From NCBI GenBank assembly GCA_028388995.1, contig JAOEQC010000007.1:1-45753 (forward strand): 45,753 nt of DNA, given 5' to 3'. Positions 8,275 through 17,529 of this stretch are shown in pieces. The notes under the pieces are model-generated. The model saw only the letters and a list, made by a program, of their open reading frames with translations, was not told where the DNA came from and did not search any database. Position 1 is the first letter of the stretch. Each line of letters starts with the position of its first letter. The DNA is from Ascidiaceihabitans sp. GTDB taxonomy: Bacteria; Pseudomonadota; Alphaproteobacteria; Rhodobacterales; Rhodobacteraceae. A program made the position numbers and the translations under genes.

Positions 8275-8930
8275 CCTTTAGAAACCCACCACCAAACGCC
8301 AGTATTGCAACCAAAACCGAAGGTAGCAAAAAGCTATTTGCGCCCTCTGCTGAACGCAATGCACCAGCAATTTGCAACGTTTTGAAGTCTATCGCCTTAA
8401 GACAGGGTAACGCATTGGAGTTAGCAAGTGGGACAGGTCAGCATATTGTCATCCTCGCAAAGGCCATGCCAAATATTCAGTGGCAACCAACCGAAGTAGA
8501 TCCAGATCGTATCACCAGCATTCAGGCCTACATCGATGAAACCAATTGTAGTAACATAAGCAACCCACTTTTGCTGAACGCCACACAAAGCGGTTGGAGC
8601 ACTAAACTCTATCCGATGGATTTAATTTCATTATCTAACTTGCTCCACTTGATCAGTATGAGCGAGGCTGAAACCCTGATTGCGGAGGCCGCAACGGCAT
8701 TATCAAAGGGTGGCCGTCTGTTTTTTTACGGCCCATTCAAACGCAGCGGTGAACTGATCAGCCAAGGCGACATCGAATTTGACAAGGGCATCCGTGCATC
8801 GGCTCCGGACACTGGTTATAAAAACGATCATTGGGTAATATCACAGGCAAGCCAGAACGGATTAGTCCTGGCCAAAACAATTGAGATGCCAGCAAACAAC
8901 CTGGCTTTGGTGTTTCAAAAGGAGCCATAG
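8271..8930 (+). CDS. DUF938 family class I SAM-dependent methyltransferase
   Basis: This 219-residue protein starts at TTG 8271, overlapping the previous stop by four bases. The N-terminal KLFAPSAERNAPAICNVL is typical of DUF938 proteins. It is followed by SAM motif I, NALELASGTGQH (about residues 44-55), and the acidic motif II region (QPTEVDPDR). DUF938 proteins have a Rossmann methyltransferase fold but no established substrate. It is a full-length member (about 200-220 residues is usual). The convergent gene at 8962 on the other strand ends 31 bases after it. Confidence 0.85.
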   Translation: MTFRNPPPNASIATKTEGSKKLFAPSAERNAPAICNVLKSIALRQGNALELASGTGQHIVILAKAMPNIQWQPTEVDPDRITSIQAYIDETNCSNISNPLLLNATQSGWSTKLYPMDLISLSNLLHLISMSEAETLIAEAATALSKGGRLFFYGPFKRSGELISQGDIEFDKGIRASAPDTGYKNDHWVISQASQNGLVLAKTIEMPANNLALVFQKEP

Positions 8931-8961
8931 GACAGGCTTTCACCTGCCCCAATAAGTACCC

Positions 8962-11463
8962 TTAACCGTCAACGCGAATTGTTATGTTTTTTGGATCATA
9001 CGGGCTATCTACGGTAATCTCAGCATCCCACATTTGATCGAACATCCGTACCTTAAGTTTAGTCCCCACTACGGCCAGAGCCTCAGGTACGTACCCCATG
9101 CCAATCGACTTGTTGAACGCAACTGAAAAGCCGCCTGATGTCAAACGCCCCACGCGATCTCCGTTGTGGTACAGTGCCTCGCGACCCCAAGGATCCGCGC
9201 CATCAGGGCCATCAATCAATAGCGTTATACATTTGCTTTTCACCCCATGTGCAAGCATTGCATCTTTACCGTGGAACTCTTTTGACAGATCAATAAACCT
9301 TGGTAAATCAGCCTCAACCGGTGTCGCATCACGGCCCAGCTCTGTACCGAATGCACGATAAGATTTCTCTTGGCGCAGCCAGTTTTGCGCACGTGCACCA
9401 ACCAGTTTCAAGCCATGGGGCTCACCCGCAGCCACGATTTGATCCCACAGGTAATTCTGCATCTCAATAGGGTGGTGAAGTTCCCAACCCAGTTCACCAG
9501 TGTATGCAACGCGAATTGCACGCACAGGGCACATTCCCAATTCGATATTGCGCATAGTTAGCCATGGGAACCGCTTGTTCGAAAGAACCGTGGATGGATC
9601 ACCGTCTTTGACCAATGCGTTCAGAACATCACGTGATTTTGGACCTGCGATTGCAAAGACGCCCCACTGAGTTGTTACATTATGACACTCAATATAACCG
9701 AATTCAGGTGCCTTATCCTCAATCGCTTTACGTAAATAATCGCTGTCGTAAGCCGTCCAAGCGCCCGCAGAGACAAGGTAATACTCGTCCTGCGCAATCC
9801 GAACTATGGTGTATTCAGTGCGTGTAGTCCCCGCGACCGTAAGCGCATATGTAAGATTGATGCGACCAACAGCTGGCAGCTTATTACAGGTAAACCAGTT
9901 TAAGAACTGAGTCGCACCCGGACCTTTGACAACGTGCTTGGTAAAAGCTGTGGCGTCGATCAAACCAACGCCTTCGCGGATTGCCCTCGCCTCTTCCACT
10001 GCATGTTCCCACCATGCACCGCGACGAAATGAGCGACTGTCGTAATCAAATCTTTCAGGCGCATCCAATGGGCCGTAATAGTTTGGGCGTTCCCAGCCAT
10101 TCACAAACCCAAACTGCGCGCCAGCTTTTGCTTGGCGATCATAAGCAGGTGCAGTGCGCAACGGGCGGCACACAGGACGTTCTTCATCAGGGTGGTGAAC
10201 GACATAGACGTGATCGTAACATTCTTCATTTTTACGCGCTGCAAACTCGGTCGTCATCCAATCGCCGTAGCGCTTTGGATCGAGTGAGGCCATGTCGATC
10301 TCAGCCTCACCCTCAACCATCATTTGCGCAAGGAAGTAACCTGTGCCGCCTGCCGCTGTGATCCCAAATGAGAAGCCTTCGGCCAACCACATATTACGCA
10401 AACCAGGTGCTGGTCCAACCAATGGGTTCCCATCCGGAGTATAACAAATAGGACCATTAAAATCATCTTTCAGGCCGGCCTCTTCACAGGATGGGATACG
10501 ATGGATCATCGCCATATACTGTTCTTCGATCCGCTCGAGATTAAGCTGGAAAAGATCGGCACGGAAGCTATCCGGCACACCGTATTCGAAACGGGCAGGT
10601 GCATTCTTTTCATAAACACCTAAAATCCAGCCACCACGCTCTTCGCGAACATATGATTGCGCATCAGCATCGCGGATCACGGGATGCTCCGGATTACCAG
10701 CTGCGCGGTGCTCTACCAAAGCAGGGTCTTGCTCCATTACGATAAATTGGTGCTCGACTGGGATCGCCGGCATCTTGATTCCAAGCATCTTAGCCGTGCG
10801 CTGCGCGTGGTTCCCAGACGCCGTCACGACATGCTCAGCCGTAATAATAACTTGCTCATCAGAAGGGATCAGGTTCCCTCCTTTTTCGATCATCTTAGTA
10901 CAAGTCACTTCCCAAGCAGAGCCATTCCATTCAAATGCATCAGCCTGCCATTTACGTTCGATCACAACGCCGCGCTGACGCGCACCTTTGGCCATCGCCA
11001 TCGTCACATCTGCAGGATTAATGTAACCATCAGTATGATGATACAAAGCGCCCTTTAGATCTTCGGTGCGAATCAACGGCCATTTCGCCTTAATCTCGTC
11101 CGGGGTCATAAAGACGTACGGCACATCACAGGTTTCTGCAGTCGATGCATACAACTTGTATTCATCCATCCGCTCTTCAGTTTGTGCCATCCGTAGGTTG
11201 CCAACGACGGCAAATCCCGCGTTCAGGCCAGTCTCTTCTTCAAGCGACTTATAGAAATCAACTGAGTATTTATGAATATGGGTCGTTGCATAAGACATAT
11301 TGAACAGCGGTAGCAAACCTGCAGCGTGCCACGTCGATCCAGAGGTTAGCTCATCGCGTTCGAGTAACATAACATCATCCCATCCAGCCTTCGCCAAATG
11401 GTAGGCAATCGAGGTTCCGACGGCACCGCCGCCAACAACCAATGCTTTGACCGTAGTTTTCAT
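8962..11463 (-). CDS. FAD-dependent oxidoreductase with GcvT domains (dimethylglycine/sarcosine dehydrogenase-like)
   Basis: This 833-residue protein has the layout of the dimethylglycine/sarcosine dehydrogenase family. An N-terminal FAD domain carries VVGGGAVGTSIAYHLAKAG and the SGSTWHAAG stretch where FAD is attached in the family. It is followed by the FAO_M linker around residue 385-440 and a C-terminal aminomethyltransferase-like half (about 440-833) with ECHNVTTQWGVFAIAGPKSR and AYTGELGWELHHP. Such enzymes oxidatively remove methyl groups from N-methylglycines and pass the one-carbon unit to tetrahydrofolate. The exact substrate (dimethylglycine, sarcosine or another) is not decidable here. 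The gene lies on the minus strand 190 bases beyond the FAD oxidase/hydroxyacid dehydrogenase pair, with which it shares a one-carbon/C2 metabolic theme. Confidence 0.87.
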   Translation of the reverse strand: MKTTVKALVVGGGAVGTSIAYHLAKAGWDDVMLLERDELTSGSTWHAAGLLPLFNMSYATTHIHKYSVDFYKSLEEETGLNAGFAVVGNLRMAQTEERMDEYKLYASTAETCDVPYVFMTPDEIKAKWPLIRTEDLKGALYHHTDGYINPADVTMAMAKGARQRGVVIERKWQADAFEWNGSAWEVTCTKMIEKGGNLIPSDEQVIITAEHVVTASGNHAQRTAKMLGIKMPAIPVEHQFIVMEQDPALVEHRAAGNPEHPVIRDADAQSYVREERGGWILGVYEKNAPARFEYGVPDSFRADLFQLNLERIEEQYMAMIHRIPSCEEAGLKDDFNGPICYTPDGNPLVGPAPGLRNMWLAEGFSFGITAAGGTGYFLAQMMVEGEAEIDMASLDPKRYGDWMTTEFAARKNEECYDHVYVVHHPDEERPVCRPLRTAPAYDRQAKAGAQFGFVNGWERPNYYGPLDAPERFDYDSRSFRRGAWWEHAVEEARAIREGVGLIDATAFTKHVVKGPGATQFLNWFTCNKLPAVGRINLTYALTVAGTTRTEYTIVRIAQDEYYLVSAGAWTAYDSDYLRKAIEDKAPEFGYIECHNVTTQWGVFAIAGPKSRDVLNALVKDGDPSTVLSNKRFPWLTMRNIELGMCPVRAIRVAYTGELGWELHHPIEMQNYLWDQIVAAGEPHGLKLVGARAQNWLRQEKSYRAFGTELGRDATPVEADLPRFIDLSKEFHGKDAMLAHGVKSKCITLLIDGPDGADPWGREALYHNGDRVGRLTSGGFSVAFNKSIGMGYVPEALAVVGTKLKVRMFDQMWDAEITVDSPYDPKNITIRVDG

Positions 11464-11599
11464 GAACGCGACTCCCTAAACCTTCAATTGTGAGTGTTAT
11501 AAAACGCATCACACCAAAACGCGCCAGCCCCCCGACAGGTCATGGCAAAAAACCGACCTCTCCAGATACTCACGCTTCATCTTACCAAGCAAACTCTGG

Positions 11600-11640
11600 G
11601 GGAGCCGCGCAAGCGGTGGGGGCTAGCCCCCGGCCACTTT
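11600..11640 (-). other. GC-rich inverted repeat between two minus-strand genes
   Basis: The 190-base gap between the FAD oxidase stop and the downstream gene's start holds a perfect palindrome, GGGGGCTAGCCCCC at 11618-11631. Beside it is a smaller hairpin, CCGC-GCAA-GCGG. Together they can fold into a strong structure, but no T-run follows on the minus strand. It may aid termination or mRNA end protection for the upstream gene. No gene is seen in the gap. Confidence 0.4.
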
Positions 11641-11653
11641 CCTTGCGTGAATT

Positions 11654-13060
11654 TCAGCCACGTACAATTTTCCCTGGGTTCATAATTCCATCAGGATCAA
11701 GCGCCATTTTGATTGTAATCATTGCATCAACGGTTGCGGCCCCAAGTTCGCGTTCAAGATAAGGCATCTTACCTTGCCCAATACCATGCTCACCCGTACA
11801 TGTCCCATCCATAGAAATAGCCAAGTCGTTTAGCCAACTGACAAACACCGCTGCTCGCGCCATTTCGTCGTCATTAGATTTATCGATGAGCAATAGGCAA
11901 TGAAAATTTCCGTCGCCAACATGCCCAACGATCGGTGAAATAAACGCATCGGCTTTCAGGCGTTCCTGCGCTTGATTGACACATTCTGCAAGCCGCGAAA
12001 TCGGAACACAAACGTCCGTGGAAATCCCCATTGCTCCAGGGCGCAATTGCAAAGTTGCCCAATAGGCATCGTGGCGCGCTTGCCAAAGCTTGTTGCGTTC
12101 CTCTGTACTTGTGGTCGAGGTATAGCCCCCGCCCCCATGCTCTTCCGCTATTGATCCAAACATCTCCGCCTGCTCAATCACACCTGCATCAGAACCGTGG
12201 AACTCCAGTAACAACAACGGCTCTTCTGGCAGGTCCAGTTTTGAATACGCATTGCACGCTTTAACCTGCAGGGCGTCCAAAAGCTCAATCCGCGCTACAG
12301 GAATGCCATATTGGATAACTTGCATTACTGTCTGGCACGCAGCGTCCACACTTGGGAATGTACAACGGGCAGAACTGATGGCTTCTGGTATCCCTTGAAG
12401 TTTCAATGTGATCTCAGTGAACAGACCAAGTGTTCCCTCCGAACCTACCATGAGACGGGTTAGATCGTACCCAGCAGACGACTTTTTGGCGCGCTGTGCG
12501 GTACGAATAGTGCGCCCATCGGCCATCACGACCTCAACAGCCATGACATTGTCCTTCATCGTGCCGTAGCGCACAGCATTGGTCCCGCTTGCACTCGTTG
12601 CGGCCATGCCCCCCAGTGACGCATTCGCGCCAGGATCAATCGGGAAGAACAGTCCCTGATCACGCAAATGAGTATTGAGCTGCTCGCGTGTCACCCCCGG
12701 TTGGACGACACAGGACAGATCGTCAGGATAGACCGCCAAAATTTTATCCATCTGCATCACATCTATGCAAATTCCACCAGCTGGCGCGTTGACGTGCCCC
12801 TCGAGAGAGCTCCCAGTCCCAAACGGAATAACGGGAACTTTGTGTGTTGCGCACACCTTAACAATCGCAGCTATTTCATCTTTGTCTCGCGCAAAAACGA
12901 CGGCATCGGGCCACTGATTTTCCAACCATGTGGTCGTGTGACCATGTTGCTCACGAATAGCTTCACTCGTTTGAAACCGGTCGCCAAACTGCTGTTTAAG
13001 GACACCTACGACTGTAGCGATCCCTGCTTCATTACGGGGCATCCGATGATTAGTGACCAT
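11654..13060 (-). CDS. FAD-linked oxidase (GlcD / D-lactate dehydrogenase cytochrome type)
   Basis: From ATG 13060 the protein has 468 residues. This start is preferred over the longer open frame (to 13141) because GAAGGAAAG lies seven bases upstream and the longer form would overlap the neighbour. The FAD_binding_4 domain contains VPVIPFGTGSSLEGHVNAPA and DPGANASLGGMAATSASG. The C-terminal FAD-oxidase domain has SPIVGHVGDGNFH and ends TCTGEHGIGQGKMPYLE...PDGIMNPGKIV. These are typical of glycolate oxidase GlcD and D-lactate dehydrogenase (cytochrome). It would oxidise a D-2-hydroxyacid and pass electrons to the respiratory chain. No glcE/glcF genes follow, so a stand-alone D-lactate-type enzyme is more likely than a GlcDEF complex (inference). 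It lies 37 bases after the hydroxyacid dehydrogenase gene. Confidence 0.86.
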   Translation of the reverse strand: MVTNHRMPRNEAGIATVVGVLKQQFGDRFQTSEAIREQHGHTTTWLENQWPDAVVFARDKDEIAAIVKVCATHKVPVIPFGTGSSLEGHVNAPAGGICIDVMQMDKILAVYPDDLSCVVQPGVTREQLNTHLRDQGLFFPIDPGANASLGGMAATSASGTNAVRYGTMKDNVMAVEVVMADGRTIRTAQRAKKSSAGYDLTRLMVGSEGTLGLFTEITLKLQGIPEAISSARCTFPSVDAACQTVMQVIQYGIPVARIELLDALQVKACNAYSKLDLPEEPLLLLEFHGSDAGVIEQAEMFGSIAEEHGGGGYTSTTSTEERNKLWQARHDAYWATLQLRPGAMGISTDVCVPISRLAECVNQAQERLKADAFISPIVGHVGDGNFHCLLLIDKSNDDEMARAAVFVSWLNDLAISMDGTCTGEHGIGQGKMPYLERELGAATVDAMITIKMALDPDGIMNPGKIVRG

Positions 13061-13097
13061 TATACTTTCCTTCAAATCTTCTGAGCGTTTCATTGGA

Positions 13098-14084
13098 TCA
13101 CAACATAGACGGTACAACTTGGTCCGGTGGACGATGCCCATCCTGGAATGTTTTGATATTTATGATCACCTTCTCACCCATTTCGATACGGCTTTCGACT
13201 GTCGCAGATCCCATATGAGGAAGCAGAACGACGTTGGGCATCTCGCGAAGGCGTGGGTTTACCGTCGTGCCTTTCTCATAAACATCCAGCCCTGCGCCAG
13301 CGATTGCACCATCACGCAGCATCCTTGTCAGCGCATTTTCATCAATCACTTCGCCACGTGATGTGTTCACAATCACCGCGTTTGGCTTCATCAGCTTGAG
13401 ACGTCGCGCATTCATAAGATGGAACGTCGACGGGGTGTGCGGGCAGTTAATGCTGATCACGTCCATTCGCGCAACCATTTGATCGAGGCTTTCCCAGTAA
13501 GTCGCCTGCAACTCATCTTCAGTTTCGCGCCGCAATCGGCGCCTGTTGTGGTAATGTACCTGCATTCCAAATGCCGATGCGCGCTGCGCAACCGCGCGTC
13601 CAATGCGACCCATACCTAGAATTCCAATTCGCCGACCGCCGATCCGACCACCCAACAACGCGGTTGGTGACCATCCTTGCCATTGCTCGGTCTGCATCGC
13701 AGCGAGACCTTCAGGAATTCGGCGAGTGATCGCAAGGATCAGACCCATCGCCATATCTGCAGTATCCTCGGTCAAAACACCGGGCGTATTCGAAACTAAA
13801 ACGCCCCGTTCACGCGCTGTGGCAACATCGATATTATCAACACCAGCGCCGTAATTCGCAATCAGCTTAAGCTGTGGACCAGCTTGTCCAATTAACCCTG
13901 CATCAATGGTATCGGTTATTGTGGGCACCAAAACCTCAGCGGTTTTCATGGCCACAGCCAATTCTTCTCGAGACATTGCAACGTCATCGGTGCGCAACTG
14001 AACATCAAACAGTTCAGACAGCCTTTTTTCGACGGGTTCTGGCAATCGTCGCGTCACGAACACACTTAGCCGATCCTTTGACAT
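13098..14084 (-). CDS. D-2-hydroxyacid dehydrogenase (glyoxylate/hydroxypyruvate reductase-like)
   Basis: The 328-residue protein has both halves of the D-isomer 2-hydroxyacid dehydrogenase family. The substrate domain has NYGAGVDNIDVATA. The NAD(P) domain has GILGMGRIGRAVAQRA, with GxGxxG around residues 157-162. Catalytic candidates are Arg243 (NTSRGEVIDE), the Glu of GLDVYE near 270, and His290 (LLPHMGSAT). An Arg-rich segment after the second strand of the Rossmann fold (HNRRRLRR) suggests NADPH preference (inference). It probably reduces glyoxylate or hydroxypyruvate. The FAD oxidase gene follows on the same strand, and the SH3-protein gene is divergent, 126 bases away. Confidence 0.87.
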   Translation of the reverse strand: MSKDRLSVFVTRRLPEPVEKRLSELFDVQLRTDDVAMSREELAVAMKTAEVLVPTITDTIDAGLIGQAGPQLKLIANYGAGVDNIDVATARERGVLVSNTPGVLTEDTADMAMGLILAITRRIPEGLAAMQTEQWQGWSPTALLGGRIGGRRIGILGMGRIGRAVAQRASAFGMQVHYHNRRRLRRETEDELQATYWESLDQMVARMDVISINCPHTPSTFHLMNARRLKLMKPNAVIVNTSRGEVIDENALTRMLRDGAIAGAGLDVYEKGTTVNPRLREMPNVVLLPHMGSATVESRIEMGEKVIINIKTFQDGHRPPDQVVPSML

Positions 14085-14210
14085 TTAATCCCCTTCGCGC
14101 TTGGCGGCTACCTACTCTTTATGGCATGGTGGCGGATGTCGGACCAAGGCACAAGAACCTCCCGCATAATCGGGCCGACAAATTGAAAAACGGCAGCACA
14201 GGCCTGTGAT

Positions 14211-14720
14211 ATGAAAAGAAAACTTACATCCAGAGGATTGAGCATTGTGTCTGCTACACTACTGGCAGTTACCATAGCATCCGCACAAGAACGTAAAGGC
14301 AAAGTGACAAACCTGCCCGTGCCGCGTTTTGTTTCATTGAAAACCTCAGAGGGAAACGTGCGCCGTGGCCCATCATTAACACACAGAATTGACTGGGTTT
14401 TCAAGCGCCGTGGCATGCCATTGCGCGTGACAGCAGAGCATGGGCATTGGCGTCGCGTTGAAGACCGTGATGGTCTTGGCGGCTGGGTTCACTATTCACT
14501 GTTGTCGGGTGTCCGCTCTGTCATTGTAGAAAAAGACCTTCTGACACTGCGGACCCGTCCAGATGTAAAAGCGCCAGCAACAGCTGCACTGGAAATTGGT
14601 GTCGTTGCTCGTCTTGGCAAATGTGATTTGGAATGGTGCCGCCTGACTTCAGGTGGCTACAAAGGCTGGGCACCCAAAGCACGCATTTGGGGTGTTAACT
14701 CAGACGAAATCCGTGACTAA
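14211..14720 (+). CDS. exported SH3-like domain protein
   Basis: The 169-residue protein has an N-terminal signal peptide (basic MKRKLTSR, hydrophobic core to about residue 25, cleavage near ASAQ-ERKG). Two bacterial SH3-like repeats follow. The first contains VSLKTSEGNVRRGPSLTH and ends with GGWVHYSLLSG; the second starts near LLTLRTRPD and ends with KGWAPKARIWGV. This is the DUF1058/SH3_4 type found in periplasmic proteins thought to bind peptidoglycan or other ligands. The gene is monocistronic and divergent from the D-2-hydroxyacid dehydrogenase. Function beyond the fold is unknown. Confidence 0.82.
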   Translation: MKRKLTSRGLSIVSATLLAVTIASAQERKGKVTNLPVPRFVSLKTSEGNVRRGPSLTHRIDWVFKRRGMPLRVTAEHGHWRRVEDRDGLGGWVHYSLLSGVRSVIVEKDLLTLRTRPDVKAPATAALEIGVVARLGKCDLEWCRLTSGGYKGWAPKARIWGVNSDEIRD

Positions 14721-14837
14721 GGCCGCAAAACGCTCTACTCAACACGCGCCGCATCTGTTTTACATTACTCAATGTCTAGCAATATGAAAACACCTCGCTA
14801 GACTAGCCCTAACAATTTCACACGTTAGGGGCATAAC

Positions 14838-15827
14838 ATGCGCACAGTTTCATATTCTGCATTCGGAAAGGCCTCAGATGTCCTTGAATTAACAGACATC
14901 GAAATCTCAAAACCCGCAGAAAATGAAGTCGTAGTTGAACTACGGTTTTCGGGTGTTAACCCCTCAGATGTTAAAGCGCGCGCAGGCCGCCCGGGAATGA
15001 CTAAACCCGCTTTTGACACGATCGTTCCGCATAGTGATGGCGCGGGCATCATCACATCAGTTGGTTCCAATGTTTCCAAAGATCGGATCGGTCAACGGGT
15101 CTGGATTTGGAACGGGCAATGGCAGCGGCCTTTTGGAACAGCTTCCTCTCACATCGTATTGGATCAATCCCAAGCGGTACCCCTGCCCGATGGCATCTCG
15201 TTCGAGGTTGGTGCGGTAATGGGCATCCCCGGCCTAACAGCAGCACATGCTGTCTTTGGAAGTGGTGACATAAGTGGCTCTACTGTTTTTATACAAGGTG
15301 GTGGTGGAACGGTGGGGCTACTTGCAGTTCAACTTGCAAAATGGGGTGGTGCACAAGTTATTACCACGTGCTCAGAACAAGATATGGCGCAGTGCCTTTC
15401 AATGGGCGCTGACCATGCCTTTGACTACAAAGACCCTGAATTGGTCTCAAAGGTCCTTAAGGCGAACAAAAGCAAATTGATTGACCGAGTTGTCGAAGTG
15501 GAGTTCGGCCTGAACATTGCCGCAGATGTAGCTCTAATAAAATCGAATGGAATCATTGCGGCATACGGATCTGCCAAATCGTTAAATCCCCAAGTTCCAT
15601 TTTTTGAAATGCTGTTCAAAGCGGTCACACTCGACATAATTTTAATATATCTTTTGCCGCTCGAAGAACGCCTTTCGATAATTGCCCGATTGAACCAAGC
15701 ATTGTCAGACAACGCACTAACATGCCCGATCGCAAAGGTTTTCCCTATAAATATGGCGGCTCATGCTCATGAACTGGTTGAAAGCGGTGCTCGTGACGGC
15801 GCTGTGTTGATTGACGTATGCAATTAA
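14838..15827 (+). CDS. NADPH:quinone oxidoreductase / zinc-less medium-chain dehydrogenase
   Basis: The 329-residue protein belongs to the medium-chain dehydrogenase/reductase superfamily, quinone oxidoreductase branch. It shows the GroES-like N-terminus (ELRFSGVNPSDVKARAGRPG), a SDGAGIITSVGSNV segment and the nucleotide motif TVFIQGGGGTVGLLAVQLAK (about residues 145-164). The catalytic and structural zinc cysteines of alcohol dehydrogenases are absent, as in quinone reductases. It should be soluble and use NADPH. ATG 14838 follows GGGG at 14828-14831. The tRNA-Gln gene lies 95 bases downstream. Confidence 0.87.
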   Translation: MRTVSYSAFGKASDVLELTDIEISKPAENEVVVELRFSGVNPSDVKARAGRPGMTKPAFDTIVPHSDGAGIITSVGSNVSKDRIGQRVWIWNGQWQRPFGTASSHIVLDQSQAVPLPDGISFEVGAVMGIPGLTAAHAVFGSGDISGSTVFIQGGGGTVGLLAVQLAKWGGAQVITTCSEQDMAQCLSMGADHAFDYKDPELVSKVLKANKSKLIDRVVEVEFGLNIAADVALIKSNGIIAAYGSAKSLNPQVPFFEMLFKAVTLDIILIYLLPLEERLSIIARLNQALSDNALTCPIAKVFPINMAAHAHELVESGARDGAVLIDVCN

Positions 15828-15922
15828 AGCAAAGTGGCATTCACTAATCTTCAAGCAGATGAAATTTTTCCAAAACGGGTCTTGCGTACCGATCAAGCTA
15901 AGACTATCTAGCGAACAGGTTT

Positions 15923-15997
15923 TGGGATGTGGCCTAGCGGTAGGGCACCTGTTTTTGGTACAGTAGATCGTAGGTTCGAATCCTACCATCCCAGCCA
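15923..15997 (+). tRNA. tRNA-Gln (anticodon TTG)
   Basis: This 75-nt cloverleaf includes an encoded CCA. The acceptor stem TGGGATG/CATCCCA is perfect, as is the T arm GTAGG-TTCGAAT-CCTAC. The D arm is GCC/GGC, and the anticodon loop TTTTGGT gives UUG, read as glutamine. The outermost anticodon-stem pair is a C-U mismatch (CCTGT/ACAGT), slightly unusual but tolerable. Mobile-element debris follows on its 3' side. Confidence 0.93.
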
Positions 15998-16545
15998 ACC
16001 CTTCCAACAGAATTAGCTATCCCACGCCGACGTAGACCCGTGGCGTTTCGGCCCTAGCGCTACGGGTACGCCGGGTGCCTGTAGCTTCGGTTGTTATGGC
16101 CTGTATCAGAGGTAATCGTAATCTATCCCATTGGCCGACCGTGCCACGTCATCACGGTGGTTGTCGACTTGCGTCCCTAACTGCAGATACTCCAGATTGA
16201 TGCACAGACGGTTGTGGCACTTGTGGCGGACCACGGCAGCCTCAGGTCAGGCATCGACACCCCCTCAACAACACTGAGAACAAACCTGTAGCTGGGCCAT
16301 TAGGGGCCCTTCATCTACGTCTTAGAATAAGTGGTCGTGGGGGGGGGTGTAAAGCAGCCACCCTCCGTCTTCTCAGTTTCCGATTATTGAGCGTTGAAGT
16401 AGGCTGTGTGAAGGGTGGGTACCAAGCTGAGCTCCAGTAGTCAGTACACAAGCTTAGGGTACGCCGAACGCCTTCAGTTTGGGTGAGTACATCTTAGATC
16501 ATTGACTAATCCATCGATAGCATATGGGTGGTGACACCCATCTTT
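15998..16545. other. gene-poor stretch downstream of tRNA-Gln
   Basis: Between the tRNA and the next gene there is no intact ORF. The only recognisable content is the HNH-endonuclease remnant at 16116-16256 on the minus strand. A G-run of ten bases lies near 16340. The composition and many stops look like decayed inserted DNA. Confidence 0.6.
16116..16256 (-). pseudogene. HNH endonuclease remnant (C-terminal part)
   Basis: The minus strand reads 46 open codons to a TGA at 16116-16118, beginning right after an in-frame TGA and with no usable start. The residues RHKCHNRLCINLEYLQLGTQ followed by VDNHRDD match the Zn-finger-like HNH pattern (H..C.N..C.N..HL..GT..DN..D) of phage and mobile-element homing endonucleases, except that the usual His of 'PEHL' is Tyr. 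Only this end of the domain is left, so it is most likely inactive. It lies about 120 bases beyond the 3' end of tRNA-Gln, a common integration target. Confidence 0.6.
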
Positions 16546-17529
16546 TCAGAGTGTGATTAACACGTTTTGAGCAAGCTTGAAGCCGCTGGTAAACGCTGCT
16601 TCGATCCTACCTTGGATTACCCAATCTCCACACACTCCAATGTTCTTAGATTGATCTATAAAATGTGTCGCATTACCTTGTTTTTTGGTGTTTGCATAAA
16701 GCCATTGATGGATTGCTTTGTGCTTGGCATTGCCAACATCGTGTCCAATTGCCCGTCTCACTTGAGAACATAAATGATCCAATGCCTGTCCTCGATCCAT
16801 ATGAGAATTTGCATCAGCCCAGCTGTTGGTCGAGTGCACCAACATCGAGAAAGGACCTTCACGGCCTGGCTTTGAATTATTGACCGAAATCCAACTAATA
16901 TCGTTGCCACGGACCAATGCGGCGTCAAATTCAATTGGCAATGGTTCGGTAAATCCGAGCATTACAGAAAAGCATCCTTCCATTTTGATACTAGAGACTT
17001 CTTCCTGTAATTGCAGACTTGATGGCAAAATTTCCGCGGCTTGGACTGCAGGAATAGCAAGTAAAATCCAGTCAAAATTACCCAAATTTCTGTAATTCTC
17101 TCCAACCAAAGACCATTGGTTCCCCGACTTTTCAATTGAATGAACTCGTGATTTGACTTGAACATTTAGATCTTTACTCAAGAATTTACCTACTGCATTC
17201 ATCCCAGGGTCTCCCACGAAATGAGGATAGCTATCAGCCCAATTGCGCGACTGAACGATGTCCGCGTTCTCGATTTCTACGAAGCGAGCATTCCAAGGCT
17301 TAAGAACTCCTGTTGCAATCATCGGGGCAATAAAGTTTTTAAATTCGGTCGTTTTCGCACTAAAAAATTGGGCACCATGGTCAAATGAGTATGGATCGGC
17401 ACGCCTGGTTGCCATGCGACCAGAGACACTACTTGATTTCTCAAATATCGTCACTGCTGCATGATCCTTCAAAAGCTGTGCTGCGGTTAAGCCTGCCATA
17501 CCTGCCCCAATGATTGCGATTTTGGTCAT
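16546..17529 (-). CDS. NAD(P)/FAD-dependent oxidoreductase (renalase-like, COG3380 type)
   Basis: The 327-residue protein opens with KIAIIGAGMAGLTAAQLL, followed by TIFEKSSSVSGRMATRR and FDHGAQFFSAKT, which together identify the amine-oxidase-fold family related to renalase. The C-terminus VCGDWVIQGRIEAAFTSG is the second FAD-contact region. It probably oxidises a small reduced cofactor or amine in the cytoplasm; the substrate is unknown. It is a single gene with flanking noncoding stretches on both sides and is richer in A+T than its neighbours. Its position next to tRNA-Gln and mobile debris allows acquisition by transfer (inference). Confidence 0.8.
   Translation of the reverse strand: MTKIAIIGAGMAGLTAAQLLKDHAAVTIFEKSSSVSGRMATRRADPYSFDHGAQFFSAKTTEFKNFIAPMIATGVLKPWNARFVEIENADIVQSRNWADSYPHFVGDPGMNAVGKFLSKDLNVQVKSRVHSIEKSGNQWSLVGENYRNLGNFDWILLAIPAVQAAEILPSSLQLQEEVSSIKMEGCFSVMLGFTEPLPIEFDAALVRGNDISWISVNNSKPGREGPFSMLVHSTNSWADANSHMDRGQALDHLCSQVRRAIGHDVGNAKHKAIHQWLYANTKKQGNATHFIDQSKNIGVCGDWVIQGRIEAAFTSGFKLAQNVLITL

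Noticed and set aside
8931-8958. Possible terminator hairpin between the convergent methyltransferase and FAD-GcvT genes (GGACAGG..CCTGCCC)
   Set aside because: The stem has a mismatch and no T-run on either strand.
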